Shown here piece by piece: positions 31,765 to 41,780 of a stretch of DNA of 41,958 nucleotides. Position 1 is the first letter of the stretch. Each line of letters opens with the position of its first letter. Source of the DNA: Prasinococcaceae sp. CCMP 1430 (lineage: Eukaryota; Prasinodermophyta; Palmophyllophyceae; Prasinococcales; Prasinococcaceae); the NCBI GenBank assembly GCA_013416795.1, contig RQSC01000024.1, forward strand, positions 225,982 to 267,939, read 5' to 3'. The notes beneath the pieces are model-generated. The model worked only from the letters and a program-made list of their open reading frames with translations, ran no database searches and was not told the origin of the DNA. The position numbers and the translations under genes are program-made.

Positions 31765-33731
31765 TCACGCATACGCCTGCTGGGCATCGGAGAGATACTC
31801 GCCGCACGCCTCCTCCCGGTCCGCGCCGTCCGTGGCGCCCTCGGCTTCTTCCGGCTCGGGCTCGGGGAAAGCACCCTTGTGCTTGAGCCAAACCTTGGGG
31901 CGCGCGTGTGGGTCGAAGCCACCGGTGTCATCAGGGCGCTTGGCGTGGCGCGTGACGACAGCACCTTCGACCGCCACGCGCTTCACGCGCTCGACAGGCG
32001 CGTCGGACTTCTCACGCTCAGCCGCTTTCACGAGCACCAGCCGCCGCGCGAAGGCCGTGTGGTCCGTGCCGCGCTTGAACGGCGAATCAAAGGTCTTGCC
32101 GCCCTTGTGCCGGTCGATGGACTCGCAGAGCGACACCTCAACCTCGTCGCCCACCCCGAGCTCGGCATCGCCCATGACCTCGTGCACATGGAAGCGGATG
32201 TTCATGAGACGATGCTCATTCGTGATGTCCACGTCGAGGATCCCGAAGCTGCCGCCCACCGACTTCACCAGCGCCTTGAAGCGGCGGAGTGTCACGTTCG
32301 TAGCACGCCGCGCCTTGGGGTCGCGCTTCGCCGCCGCTGACTGGAATGACACCCAGTCGCCCGGGCGCGGATACGCCTCGCCTTTCGACAGATCGCCGCG
32401 GCCGAAAGGCAACCGCTCGATCAGCCGACCGGTGTCGTCCTCGAAGGGCTCACCGACGGGATCGCGCGGGCGGTTAGGCTCTTCGCTCTTCGCCTTGGAT
32501 GGCGTAGTCTCAGCAGGTGCCTCGGTATCCTCAGCCTCGGCGCCGGCGGCGGTCTCTGCCTCCGTGACGTCGCCCTCAGCCGCGACGGCAGTCTCCTCTG
32601 CGGGCTTCTCCTCAGGCTCCTTGGGCTTCATGCGCCAGTCCTTGAAGTCAGCCTTGGTGCCCGCCTTGATGACGCGCTCGAGCAGGCCGTCGGGAGACGC
32701 GCCGCCGCGGCCGCCCCGGCCACCGCGCCCGCCACCACGACCGCCCGGGCCGCTCCCATCCCCAGCACGCCGCACGATGGTGCCGAAAAGCACCTCCTCG
32801 TCGATGGTGTCGAAGACGGCCGATCCCTTCGGCGCGGCCTTCACGCGCACCGCCACAGTGCGCTTGGAGCGCGGGTCGAGCTTGACGCTGAAGCGCAGGT
32901 CGATGCCGACCGACAGTTGGTCCGGCGACAGGTCCTGCAGCTCGCTGAAGTGGAAGAAAACGTCAGCGGCAGTTTCGCATCGCTTGATGAATCCGTACGA
33001 CTCCGCCAAGCGCGCGACGACACCGAGTTCGGTCTCATCCTCCTTGCGCTCGACCACCTTCACGGCGGTGGCCATGCGCTCGTTCGACTGCTTGTGCACG
33101 CTGACCTGGAAGGACACCGTGTCCCCCGTGGCCGCGGCCTCACGCGGGTTGTCCATGTCGTAGAGGGTGTAGGTCGCGCGGTGCTCCTTCGCCTCGTCCC
33201 CGTCACCTTCGGTGTAGACAATGATGCCAGCATTGCGAGCCTCGCGGCCCGAGGTGGCATCCTTCTCGACCACGCCAGTGAATGTGCCCGAGAGAGACTC
33301 GTCAAACTTCACGGTGCCATGCGGGAGTTTCTCCAGGCGGCTCGCTACTGGCTTGCCCGAGCGCGGGTCTGTCACCACCATGAAGCTGACCTCGTCCTCG
33401 CGCTTGACCCGGCGGACGCCGCTCTCGCCGAAGCAGCACTCGGAGAAGTGGAACCAGAGGCGCGCCTCCGGGCGGTCAGCGCAACGGATGTGCCCGAAGT
33501 TGTCACCCACGGAGGTCACCAAGCCTGTCTCTCTTTCTTGCGTCGGCACGCCCAGAAGCTTCAAGTTGGTCGCGCGCGCGCGGCCACGGTCCGCCCGCTG
33601 CGGCACCATGATGGAGAACTCCACGAGGTCGCCCACGTGCAATCGCTCCGGCGACTTGGTGCTGCCCTCCGCGGCCTCCGCGTCATCGGCTTCCAGGTCA
33701 AAACCCACCGACATTGGCACACGCGACTCCC

Positions 33732-33769
<38 letters not shown>

Positions 33770-34424
33770 CCGCCGCCAGCGCGCGGGGCATCCTGCTCGC
33801 TCCCAGCGGCGGGTGGCACCCCGCCATCGCCCTCTCCCCCGCCGGGAGCAGCGGCCTCGTCGGCAGCGCCCGCGTCGACGTCCAGCTTCTGCACCTCCTC
33901 TGCCGCGGCCGCGGCCGCAGCGTCAGCGGCAGCGCGCTTGTCCTGATCGGGCTGATCGACGCCCTTGAGGGAGACGTTGCCGCGCCTGTTTGCGCCGAAG
34001 AAGCTCACGATGCCGCGGAACACGCCCGGGAGCGGCTCCTCGAACTTAACCGAGCCACGCGGCAGGAAGGTCACGTGCTGCGCCGCCGGCCTGCCCTTGT
34101 TGCCGCCGCTGCCCTGGCCGACGGTGAACTCGACCTCCTGGCCCTGCCTGATGAGCTCGTACATTGTCGGCCGCATGCCGTACGCTGCCGCGCCCTCCGG
34201 GGAGTCCTGTGGCGGCACGATCTGGCTCACGTGCGCGAAGACCTGCTCGTCGCGGCCAACGCACTTGATGAAGCCGAAGGACTCGCGCACGGACACCACC
34301 ACACCACGCTCGCGCGGCCCGGGAGGGGGCCCGGCCTCGTGCGACGCGCGCCCGCCGCCGCCGCCCAGGGGGGCTTCGCTACCTCCGGGCGCGCCAAGGT
34401 GCACACGTCGACCGTGGCGCTCAT
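31765..34424 (-). CDS. CSDE1: CSDE1/UNR-like multi-cold-shock-domain RNA-binding protein
   Basis: The main exon is complement(31765-34308), 847 codons plus TGA 31765-31767. Cold-shock motifs recur with canonical cores RESFGFIKC, GDNFGHIRC, AESYGFIKR and GGSFGILDV. Between them are non-canonical half-repeats GVFRGIVSFF, GTFTGVVEKD and VLFGTIVRR. This alternating array is the layout of UNR/CSDE1, which binds mRNAs and steers translation and decay. A polyglutamine run of about 12 residues (33734-33769) and an RGG-like patch (about 32690-32760) are interspersed. The 5' end is uncertain: no ATG is in frame with the main exon. A 42-nt first exon from ATG 34424 with a 74-nt intron (34309-34382, GAG|GTAGCG ... 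GCGAG) keeps phase and would give 861 residues. An indel is the alternative. It is divergent from, and overlaps, the 2H gene. Confidence 0.8.
33734..33769. repeat. CTG trinucleotide run (polyglutamine-coding on minus)
   Basis: Twelve CTG units on plus (33734-33769), read as CAG on minus, encode polyglutamine within the CSDE1-like protein. Such runs vary in length between strains. Confidence 0.9.
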
Positions 34425-35206
34425 CCCCCCGGACTGCGCATGGGAGCGCGTGCAGGCCGCGCGCTACGCCGTGCGCGACAGGGGGCTCTGGAGGTGGCCG
34501 CCGCACGTGGTGCGTGGCGTGACGTGGGGCGGGGCGCACCGTTTGCCGCGCGCCCCAGCTCGCGCGTGCCAGCGCGTTGCAGCGCGGAGCGCTGACTCGC
34601 GCGCTCGCCACGCCGCCGCGCTCTGCGGCTGAGCAGAACCTCCTGTACCCCTTCGCACCCCTGTGCGACGTCGGGGCGCACGTGGACGCGCTCGCCCGCG
34701 CCGCCGCTGAGGTGGAGCCCTTCGATGTGACCCTTGGAGCATTTCGCACCTTCGCCCACCGCCACTCCGCGACGCTGTGGCTCGACCCGGCGTGCGAGCC
34801 GGCCGGCGCCCTCGACGAGCTCCAGGCGGCGCTCATGCGAGCCGCTCCGCTCTTCGACGACCAGCGGAGCCTGCACGGCGGCGTGTTCACGCCGCACATG
34901 TCGATCGCGCACTTCCCTTCGATCAACGCCGCGCGCCGTGCGGAGGAGGAGCTCGCGCGCGAGTGGGAGCCCGTCGCGTGGAGGTGCACAGAGGTCCACG
35001 TGATGGCGCGCGAAGGCGCCGCGGGCCAGTTCAGGCGAGTTTACCGCATCCCGGTCGGCAGCGGCGGGCCGGCCGGCGCCGCGGCGGCGCTGGCGGACGA
35101 GCCGCCGCATTCGTACCCGCACATGCCCGCCGAGCCGCCCGAGTGGTGCGAGCACGCGGCGCGCGGCCGCCGGTACGGCGCGCGCGGGGTCGCATCGTCG
35201 ACGTGA
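34411..35206 (+). CDS. 2H phosphoesterase / 2'-5' RNA ligase superfamily protein, 5' end unresolved
   Basis: Exons 34411-34509 (5' part) and 34637-35206 join across intron 34510-34636 (CACGTG|GTGCGT ... TGAGCAG), phase 0. The join makes PPHV|NLLYPF, the first HxT-type motif in an HxN form. The second motif is PHMSIAHFP (about 34893-34919). The two histidines are the presumed catalytic pair, hydrolysing or forming 2'-5' or cyclic phosphodiester bonds on RNA or nucleotides. The reading STVALIPPDCAWERV precedes them, as in other family members. The frame runs upstream with no ATG until about 1 kb back, inside the antisense of the CSDE1-like gene, so the real start is unknown; a splice acceptor CGCCCAG at 34362-34368 is one option. 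Stop TGA is 35204-35206. Substrate unknown. Confidence 0.72.
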
Positions 35207-35281
35207 CGGAGCGCCGCCGCGCGCGCGGCGGCCCTCGCCGCGGACGGACCGCCCTCCCCCTAACACTCCCGACAACCCCCT

Positions 35282-35300
35282 CACACACACACACACACAG
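35282..35300. repeat. (CA)n microsatellite in WDR33 leader
   Basis: A run of CA dinucleotides 48 to 66 bp before the WDR33-like ATG, followed by a short C run at 35329-35338. Confidence 0.85.
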
Positions 35301-35347
35301 ACCGCACAAAAAGACACACCCGCACTCCCCCCCCCCCCGCGGGCAAG

Positions 35348-37246
35348 ATGAATTCCCTCGCGGCGTACCAGAAGGACCGCCTGCGCGAGGGCACCATCAT
35401 GCAGCCCGTCGGCGGCATGCAGCGCCTGCGCAAGTCGGTGACGCGCAAGACCATCGACGCCGCCACGTCGGTGCTCAACCAGCGCTCGGCACACGCGCAC
35501 CGCGCCGACGCCGAGCGCGACGCCGAGTGGCTGCAGGCCCGCACGGAGGACGTGTTCCGAATGGAGCCCCCGAGCTCCTACCCGCACCTCCCCGCGACCA
35601 GCATCTGCTCGAGGTTCGTGCACAGCGCGGTGAACGTCAAGGCGAAGACGCCCATTTACCAGGCGGCTTGGACGCCAGACGGCCGCCGCGTGGTCGCCGC
35701 GTCGCAGAGCGGCGAGTTCACGCTGTGGTCGGGGTCGGCGTTCCACTTCGAGTCGATCCTGCAGGCGCACGAGTGCGCCGTGCGCACGCTGTGCTGGAGC
35801 CGAAGCGGCAACTGGCTGCTCGCCGGCGACGACAGCGGCACCGTCAAGTACTGGGAGCCCAACCTGAGGAACGCGCGCGCCATCCAGGCGCACAAGGAGC
35901 CGTGCCGCTGCGTGGACTTCGCGCCGAGCGACCTCAAGTACGTCACGGGCAGCGACGACACCACCGCCAAAATCTGGGACTTCGCGAGCGGAAAGGAGGA
36001 GATGACGCTCGCCGGGCACGGTTGGGACGTCAAGGCGACGGGGTGGCACCCCCACAAGGCGATGGTCGCCACGGGCGGCAAGGACAACCTCGTGAAGCTG
36101 TGGGACGTGCACTCGGGCAAGGAGCTCGCGACCATGCACGGCCATAAGAACACCGTCATGAATGTGAAGTGGAACGACAACGGCAACTGGCTGCTCACGT
36201 GCTCGCGTGACTCGCTGGCAAAGGTGATGGATGTGCGCATGATGAAGGAGCTGCAGACATTCCGTGGTCACAAGCGCGACGTGACGTGCTGCACCTGGCA
36301 CCCCATCCACAACGAGTACTTCGTCACCGGCGGGTTCGACGGCAGCTTGAATCACTGGATAGTCGGCGAGAAGGACCCCGTGCAAGAGAGCAATGCCGGG
36401 CAGGACCAGGCCGTCTGGTCGGCCTCCTTCAACCCGCAGGGCCACATCCTCGCAACGGGCTCGCAGGATCACACGACCAAGTTCTGGAGCAGGAACCGCC
36501 CGGGCGAGAACCTCGTCGAGGACTCGCACGCCGCCGCGGTGCACGCGCGCGACGACGAGGACATGCGCGCCCCGCGATATGCGCGCGATGGCGGCAGGGA
36601 AACCGACGCGCGCGGCGGCGGCGCGTACGACCGCAGTGGCGGTGGTGCCGAGCCTGCCCACGCCACTCGCAGCAGCGGATCGGGCTCGGCCATTCCGGGC
36701 CTGGCAGGGGCCGGCGGTGGCATGCCCGGCATACCTGGCGTGGGCGGCGGTGGCATTCCTGGGCTCGGTGGCGGCGGCGCCATTCCCGGACTCGCGGTCG
36801 GAGCCGCGGCGGTGCCTGCCGCCGCAGGAGCGACGGCCCTGCTCGGCGCGTCTGTATCGGCCTCATCCAAGCCGATCGACCGCGAGGCGCTGCTCGCTGG
36901 CTCGAAGCGACAGGCAGACTCGCGAGGGGGCGCGGGCAGCAACAAACGCGCGCGCGGCGGCCCGCCTCCCTTCGGCATGCCGCCCCCGATGATGGGGCCC
37001 GGCGGCATGCCACACATGATGCCCCCGGGCGGGCCGGGCTTTGGCGGTCCGCCCGGCATGGGCCCCCCTCCGCCTGGCATGCCGCCGCCACCTGGCTTCC
37101 CCGGCGGCCCGCCTGGGCCGCCTGGCCAAATGGGCCAGATGGGCGGGCCTCCCGGCCCGCATGGGCAGCAGCAGTGGCGGCCCGGCATGCCGCCTCCGAT
37201 GGGCGGCCCCCCGCCGCCCGGGTACCCTCCTCCGCCCCGCGGCTGA
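35348..37246 (+). CDS. WDR33: WDR33/FY/Pfs2-like pre-mRNA 3'-end processing factor
   Basis: One exon, ATG 35348 to TGA 37244-37246, 632 residues. A conserved N-terminal stretch (residues 1-90) includes RKTIDAATSVLNQRSAH. Seven WD-type repeats follow (about 95-400), with signatures such as SGEFTLWSG, DSGTVKYWEP, DTTAKIWDF, DNLVKLWDV, HGHKNTVMNVKW, GHKRDVTCCTWHP and DHTTKFWSRN. The C-terminal 230 residues are Gly/Pro/Met-rich (GGGIPGLGGG, GMPPPMMGPGG), as in WDR33 and plant FY, which carry proline-rich tails. WDR33 belongs to the CPSF complex and contacts the AAUAAA polyadenylation signal. The gene lies between the 2H phosphoesterase and CARM1-like genes, and is convergent with the latter at 243 bp spacing. 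Confidence 0.95.
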   Translation: MNSLAAYQKDRLREGTIMQPVGGMQRLRKSVTRKTIDAATSVLNQRSAHAHRADAERDAEWLQARTEDVFRMEPPSSYPHLPATSICSRFVHSAVNVKAKTPIYQAAWTPDGRRVVAASQSGEFTLWSGSAFHFESILQAHECAVRTLCWSRSGNWLLAGDDSGTVKYWEPNLRNARAIQAHKEPCRCVDFAPSDLKYVTGSDDTTAKIWDFASGKEEMTLAGHGWDVKATGWHPHKAMVATGGKDNLVKLWDVHSGKELATMHGHKNTVMNVKWNDNGNWLLTCSRDSLAKVMDVRMMKELQTFRGHKRDVTCCTWHPIHNEYFVTGGFDGSLNHWIVGEKDPVQESNAGQDQAVWSASFNPQGHILATGSQDHTTKFWSRNRPGENLVEDSHAAAVHARDDEDMRAPRYARDGGRETDARGGGAYDRSGGGAEPAHATRSSGSGSAIPGLAGAGGGMPGIPGVGGGGIPGLGGGGAIPGLAVGAAAVPAAAGATALLGASVSASSKPIDREALLAGSKRQADSRGGAGSNKRARGGPPPFGMPPPMMGPGGMPHMMPPGGPGFGGPPGMGPPPPGMPPPPGFPGGPPGPPGQMGQMGGPPGPHGQQQWRPGMPPPMGGPPPPGYPPPPRG

Positions 37247-37489
37247 TAATAATGATGGTGAAAGACGCGCCCCATTGAGCTCGCGCGACCCGCCCGGCCT
37301 CGCCCACCCCCGCCGAGCGCGCGTCGTGTGCGTGCGCGTCGTGTGCGTGCGCGCGCGTGTGTGCGTGTGCCGCGCGTCAAGGACGGGGTGAGCTCGCACG
37401 CGCCGTGAAGCTTTGGAGAAAAATCATGCGCTATCTTTTTTAATGGAAAAAAGGCTTGCACGCGAGCTCAGCTGTACGCACCCTCGTCG

Positions 37490-39817
37490 CTACGGCCCCC
37501 ATGGACTGCGCGGCGGAAGCCCCGTCACGTCCACAGGCGGCGTCGCCACGGCGACGCCATGCATGGTCGGCCCGTGCGGTGGCGCGCTCGTGATCATGCG
37601 AGGCTGCATGCCGGCCCCCAGCGTCCCGTGGGGTGGAGGCGGCACAATTGGTGCCTGGCCGCCCGCCGCGGGTGCTCCGCCCACCACCGCTCCCGCCGCC
37701 GCCAGCGGTACCTGCAGCATCGGCGCGACCGTCCGTTTCGCGGCGGCTTCGTTTCCCTGCCTGATGAGCAGCGTAGGATCGTTTGCGGCCGAGTCGCGGC
37801 CCCAGCTCGCCTGCCCTGGCGGCCCCGCCGAGCTCTGCGGCGTCAGGTGCACGGTGGACGTGGTGACCGCCGCGGCGCCACTCTGCGCGGAGCCCAGGCT
37901 CGTGAGGCGATAGTAAGGCTCCTTGAGATCGAGCTTTGCGGTGGCGACCATCGGGCGGCCGTGGTGGAGTGGGTTGGAGCTGCCGCTCCGCTCGACCTGC
38001 AGGCTGATCTCGATGTCGTACGACTGCCGCGAGTGCGCGGTGAGCTTCAGGTAGCCCGAGAGCACCTGGCCGGCGACGAGCACGAGCGGCGTCGACATGA
38101 GGCACCGCAACTGGTGCCAGTGCGTCGTGGGCAGGCCGGGCGCCGTCGAGAGCCAGCGAGCGGCCTTGGAGCCGTTGAAGAGCACGTCGAACCAGCACGC
38201 CAGCCCGTGGCAGCGCCCCACCGAGGTGGAGACGTAGTGCAGCGGCATGACGATCTCCTGCAGGTCCTTCTCGTCGGCCGTGGTGAAGTCGATGACGTGC
38301 GAGACGGGCGCCGCCAGCAGCAGGTTGGGCGAGAAGGAGTCAATCACCGGCTGCTCGAGGTAGGCCTTCGTGGCCGTCTCGTACAGGGCCTCCATGTCGA
38401 CGCCGTAGTAGTTGCTCTGCTGCCAGAAACCCGCGCGGTTCAGGACCTCGGTGTAGAGGAACTCGTCGGAGAAGGGCGACACGTGGATGCGCCCCAGCAT
38501 GGGGTACATGCGGCCGTTGGGCTTCATGAAGCGCTTGCGCGCGATGATGTACGTCTCGAGCATGCGCTCGTTCACCAGCAGCGTGCCCATGGGCTCGGAG
38601 ATGAGCACGTCGGCCTGCTCGGGCAGCTCGATCTCTTCGACCTTGCCGCGGATGATCTCGATGCGGCTCGCGTACACCGGGTTGGACTCGACCAGCCGCC
38701 GCGCGTGCTCGCACACGCTCGACGCCTCGATGGCGTACACCTTGCGAGCACCCGCCTGCACGGCGAAGATGCCCAGGATGGCCGTGCCCGCGCCCACGTC
38801 GACCACCACCGCGTCCTCGAAGTCGACGTGGTTCTCCAGGATGGCGGCGTAGTACGTCGACGTGCGCACCATGTCCTGGAGCATGTTTTGCTGGTGCAGC
38901 AGCTGGCCGTAGTAGTGGAAGTAGAGCTCGGCGCTCGCCCTGTCGGTCTTCTGGTAAAAGAGGGAGTCCTCCGCCGCCCCTTGCTCGCCGCCGCTGCCGT
39001 TCCCCCCGAGCGCGAGGGTGTCGAAGCTGTTCTTGCCGTCGCTGCCGCCGTTGACGCCCGCGGCCGCGCCGCCGCCGCCGAGGCCGCGGCACCTCTCCAC
39101 GATCTCGGCGAAGCGCTTCGTCGACTCCGAGCTCGGCAGCTGCACGAGGAACGTGCGCCGCACGCGCGCGCGCTTGCTCGCCTTGCGCCTGCCCCCGCGC
39201 CTGGCCTCGCCGTTGCCGGCGCTCCCGTTGCGCTTGCGCGTGCCCGCGCCGCCGCCGCTGTCGCCCGCCGAGTCGAAGGCCTGGCCAGCCTCCTCGTCGC
39301 TCTCGTCGGTGGGCAGGCCCTCCGAGCTCTGCGCGTCGGGCGAGCTGTTGTTGAACGAGCACGACGTGAGCGCGCGCGTGGCGCCGCCCTCGTCGCCGCC
39401 GCCCGCGCGGCGCGCGACCTCGAGCGACCACAGGAAGCGCTGGCCGCCCATCGCGCACCATTGCAGCCGCGAGTCGGCCGCCGCGCGCACCTCCACGCCG
39501 TCGGCCGTGTTGAGCGTGATGTACGTGTTTCCGTCGCCGTGCTCCTCGAGCCACAGGATGGCGGGGATGGCCTCGCCCACCTCGACGGGCGGCGCCGCGT
39601 GCGCGCCCGTGGGCGCCTTGTCGAAGAGCTCCGAGGCCGTCACGCCCTCGAGCACGACCGTCGGGAAGGTGGTGCTTGGGCCGTTGGCGATGTCGCCCGC
39701 GCCGCCCGCGTCGTGGACGGTGCCGTTGCCGTTGCCCGCGCTCAGGCCGCCGGTCAGCGCGCCGCCCTCGCCGAGCGGGCAGCCGGCCGCGCCGCCGCCG
39801 TCTCCCAGGCCTTGCAT
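37490..39817 (-). CDS. CARM1: CARM1/PRMT4-like protein arginine methyltransferase
   Basis: Single exon; ATG 39817 (MQGLGDGGG) to TGA/stop at 37490; 775 residues. An N-terminal PH-like domain typical of CARM1 appears to be split: QRFLWSLEVAR (about 126-136) and RTFLVQLPSSESTKRFAEIVERCRG (about 221-245) flank ~80 residues of low-complexity, acidic then basic sequence with RRGGRRKASKRARVRR (possible nuclear signal). The catalytic core has motif I VVVDVGAGTAILGIFAVQAGA (336-356), the double-E loop SEPMGTLLVNERMLE (407-421), and THWHQLRCL (565-573). It transfers methyl groups from S-adenosylmethionine to arginines, giving asymmetric dimethylarginine on histone H3 and RNA-processing proteins in other eukaryotes. 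A Pro/Gly-rich tail follows from about 640. Transcription goes left into the WDR33-like gene's 3' region. Confidence 0.94.
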   Translation of the reverse strand: MQGLGDGGGAAGCPLGEGGALTGGLSAGNGNGTVHDAGGAGDIANGPSTTFPTVVLEGVTASELFDKAPTGAHAAPPVEVGEAIPAILWLEEHGDGNTYITLNTADGVEVRAAADSRLQWCAMGGQRFLWSLEVARRAGGGDEGGATRALTSCSFNNSSPDAQSSEGLPTDESDEEAGQAFDSAGDSGGGAGTRKRNGSAGNGEARRGGRRKASKRARVRRTFLVQLPSSESTKRFAEIVERCRGLGGGGAAAGVNGGSDGKNSFDTLALGGNGSGGEQGAAEDSLFYQKTDRASAELYFHYYGQLLHQQNMLQDMVRTSTYYAAILENHVDFEDAVVVDVGAGTAILGIFAVQAGARKVYAIEASSVCEHARRLVESNPVYASRIEIIRGKVEEIELPEQADVLISEPMGTLLVNERMLETYIIARKRFMKPNGRMYPMLGRIHVSPFSDEFLYTEVLNRAGFWQQSNYYGVDMEALYETATKAYLEQPVIDSFSPNLLLAAPVSHVIDFTTADEKDLQEIVMPLHYVSTSVGRCHGLACWFDVLFNGSKAARWLSTAPGLPTTHWHQLRCLMSTPLVLVAGQVLSGYLKLTAHSRQSYDIEISLQVERSGSSNPLHHGRPMVATAKLDLKEPYYRLTSLGSAQSGAAAVTTSTVHLTPQSSAGPPGQASWGRDSAANDPTLLIRQGNEAAAKRTVAPMLQVPLAAAGAVVGGAPAAGGQAPIVPPPPHGTLGAGMQPRMITSAPPHGPTMHGVAVATPPVDVTGLPPRSPWGP

Positions 39818-41154
39818 GGCGACCCGCCGGGGGAAGGGGGTGGGGGCGCGGGCGCCGAGGGCAGCGCACTCCCCACCCGCTCCCGCGACCGACCCTCCCA
39901 CCACCACCCGACCACTCCCTTCTTCCCCTCCGAGCCCTCGCACCGCGCGCCGAGGGCGGCAGGGGTGGGGAGGGCGCGGACCCAGGCGCGGATGGGGGNC
40001 CGCATCCGCAAAAGTCTCCCCCCCCGCCAGGCTGGCCCGGCCGGGACCTCGCGGCTTCCGAGCGCGGCGCGCGCGGCCATCAAAACGCACCCGCGCGCGC
40101 GTATCTCCCCGCCGGCCCCCCTTCCATCCCGGCCGGACCGCGCGCCGCCTTTTGATACGCACGCGCGCGCGCGCGGCGGCCCGCGCGCGCGACACTCCCG
40201 AAATACGAACCGCGAAAACGGCCGGCCGGGGCCGGCCGCGCATCTCGCGCCCGTCTCGCGGAAAGTGCCAGGGGGATCCCCCCGGAATGAGGGGCGACAC
40301 CCGATGCATTCCTCGAGGATGAGACCGGGTGAGAGCGTCGACAGACCGGGGTCGGACGCGCGGGGGAGTTCGCGGAAGCGCCCCGCGCGCCGCTCCGCGA
40401 AAAGCGCGCGGCGCCGCGCCGCGCCCGCGGGAGCCGGCCGGCCGGCCGTGCGCGAGAGAGAGATTTGTGCGGCCCCGGATTTTCGGTGCCGCGGGGAGGC
40501 CCCACGCCCACACGACGGATATATGTGCATCGGAAGGGGCGAGATACATCAGCGCTGCTTCGATTCGATCACGGGCGCGCGCGCGCGCGCGCGTTTCCCG
40601 GATCCGAATCCGCGCACGCCACCGAGTCCCCTTTTCTTTCCCGGTACCCCGTCGTTTCGTGCGCGTCGTCCGCGTGCGCCCCCTTCCGCTCTTTCCCTTT
40701 CTTTGCCGTCTTTTTTCGCGCGCCCGTCTGTGGCCTCCGGCTGCGGTGTTTTGCCGCTCTTCCAACGCTTTTTCTTTTCGGGTGCGTGTGTGTGTTCGCC
40801 TGGGCGTTCCGCCGTTTCTTTCCTTTTTCGTTTGTGTTTTCCGGTGTGCATGTGTTTTTTTGTTGCGGAGTGGAAAAGGGGCGTTTTTTCCCGCGGCGTC
40901 GATCGATCGATTCCACGTGGGGCGCGCGCGGGGCGCTTCCGGCCGCGCGCGGAACTATCCCGCGCCGCGAAAAGATCCTCGGGCGGCGGCCGCGCGGCGC
41001 CGTGGCGCGGCTGCGGCACGTGCGGCCTCGCCTGCGTTTCGATGGGGGATCGGACGGGACGCGCGCGCGCGCGCGCGCGCGCGCGGGGCCGCGGCCCCCC
41101 CAACCCAAACCCGACGCGCGGAGGCCAAAATTAAAAAACAAAAAAAACGGATCT

Positions 41155-41207
41155 GCAATTCCAATTCCAATCCCAATCCCAATCCCAATCCTCCAATCCG
41201 CAATCCG
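41155..41207. repeat. (CCAATC)n hexanucleotide repeat
   Basis: About six imperfect copies of CCAATC/CCAATT, starting GCAATTCCAATTCCAATC and ending AATCCGCAATCCG. The 41161-41191 core is near perfect. Confidence 0.8.
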
Positions 41208-41387
41208 CCGCCGTCGATGTGTTTTCTGTAGTGTTGCCCGTGCTGGTTGGGTGTGACCGTGACCACCACCACCCAACAAACAAACCAAAGTAAAAAGTTT
41301 TTTTTTTCGCGCGCGGCGCGGGCGCTTTGGTGCGCGCGCGGCCGCGGCCGGGGGCTGCGGGGTGGGGAGCCGCCTGCACCCTCTCTC

Positions 41388-41412
41388 CCACCACCACCAC
41401 CACCACCACCAC
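41388..41412. repeat. (CCA)n trinucleotide repeat
   Basis: About eight CCA units at 41388-41412, followed by short (ACAG)n units. Confidence 0.85.
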
Positions 41413-41511
41413 GCGGACAGACAGACAGAAAAGCGCTCTCCGCTCCGCGCTGCTCTGCGCCGAAACCCGCGCACATGGAAATGCACAAAGAACCAATCCT
41501 CAGGAAGCTGA

Positions 41512-41780
41512 GAGCTGGTGACACACGATCTCATAGGTGTGCATTTGGCTTCAACTTTTCATGTGAGCTGGTGACACACGATCTCATAGGTGTGCATTTG
41601 GCTTCAACTTTTCATGTGAGCTGGTGACACACGATCTCATATGTGTGCATTTGGCTTCAACTTTAACTTTTCATGTGAGCTGGTGACACACGATCTCATA
41701 GGTGTGCATTTGGCTTCAACTTTTCATGTGAGCTGGTGACACACGATCTCATAGGTGTGCATTTGGCTTCAACTTTTCAT
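41512..41780. repeat. 53-bp minisatellite, five copies
   Basis: Copies start at 41512, 41565, 41618, 41677 and 41730. Each begins GAGCTGGTGACACACG and ends in CTTCAACTTTTCATGT or similar. The unit is 53 bp; the third is 59 bp with a 6-bp AACTTT insertion and one changed base near its CATAGG (CATATG). The copies are otherwise almost identical, so the array is young or homogenised. It is much less GC-rich than its surroundings. No ORF or known element is evident. Confidence 0.95.

Noticed and set aside
32917-34632. 571-codon plus frame antisense to CSDE1-like gene
   Set aside because: Only its last part (34411-34509) is real, as the 2H gene exon. The rest is antisense to cold-shock domains.
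37559-41134. 1,191-codon plus frame over CARM1 and the right flank
   Set aside because: Antisense to CARM1 and then Arg/Pro-rich noise, crossing an undetermined base.
40329-41256. Two plus frames of ~260-300 codons in the right flank
   Set aside because: Arg/Ala/Phe-rich translation of GC and T tracts; no homology seen.
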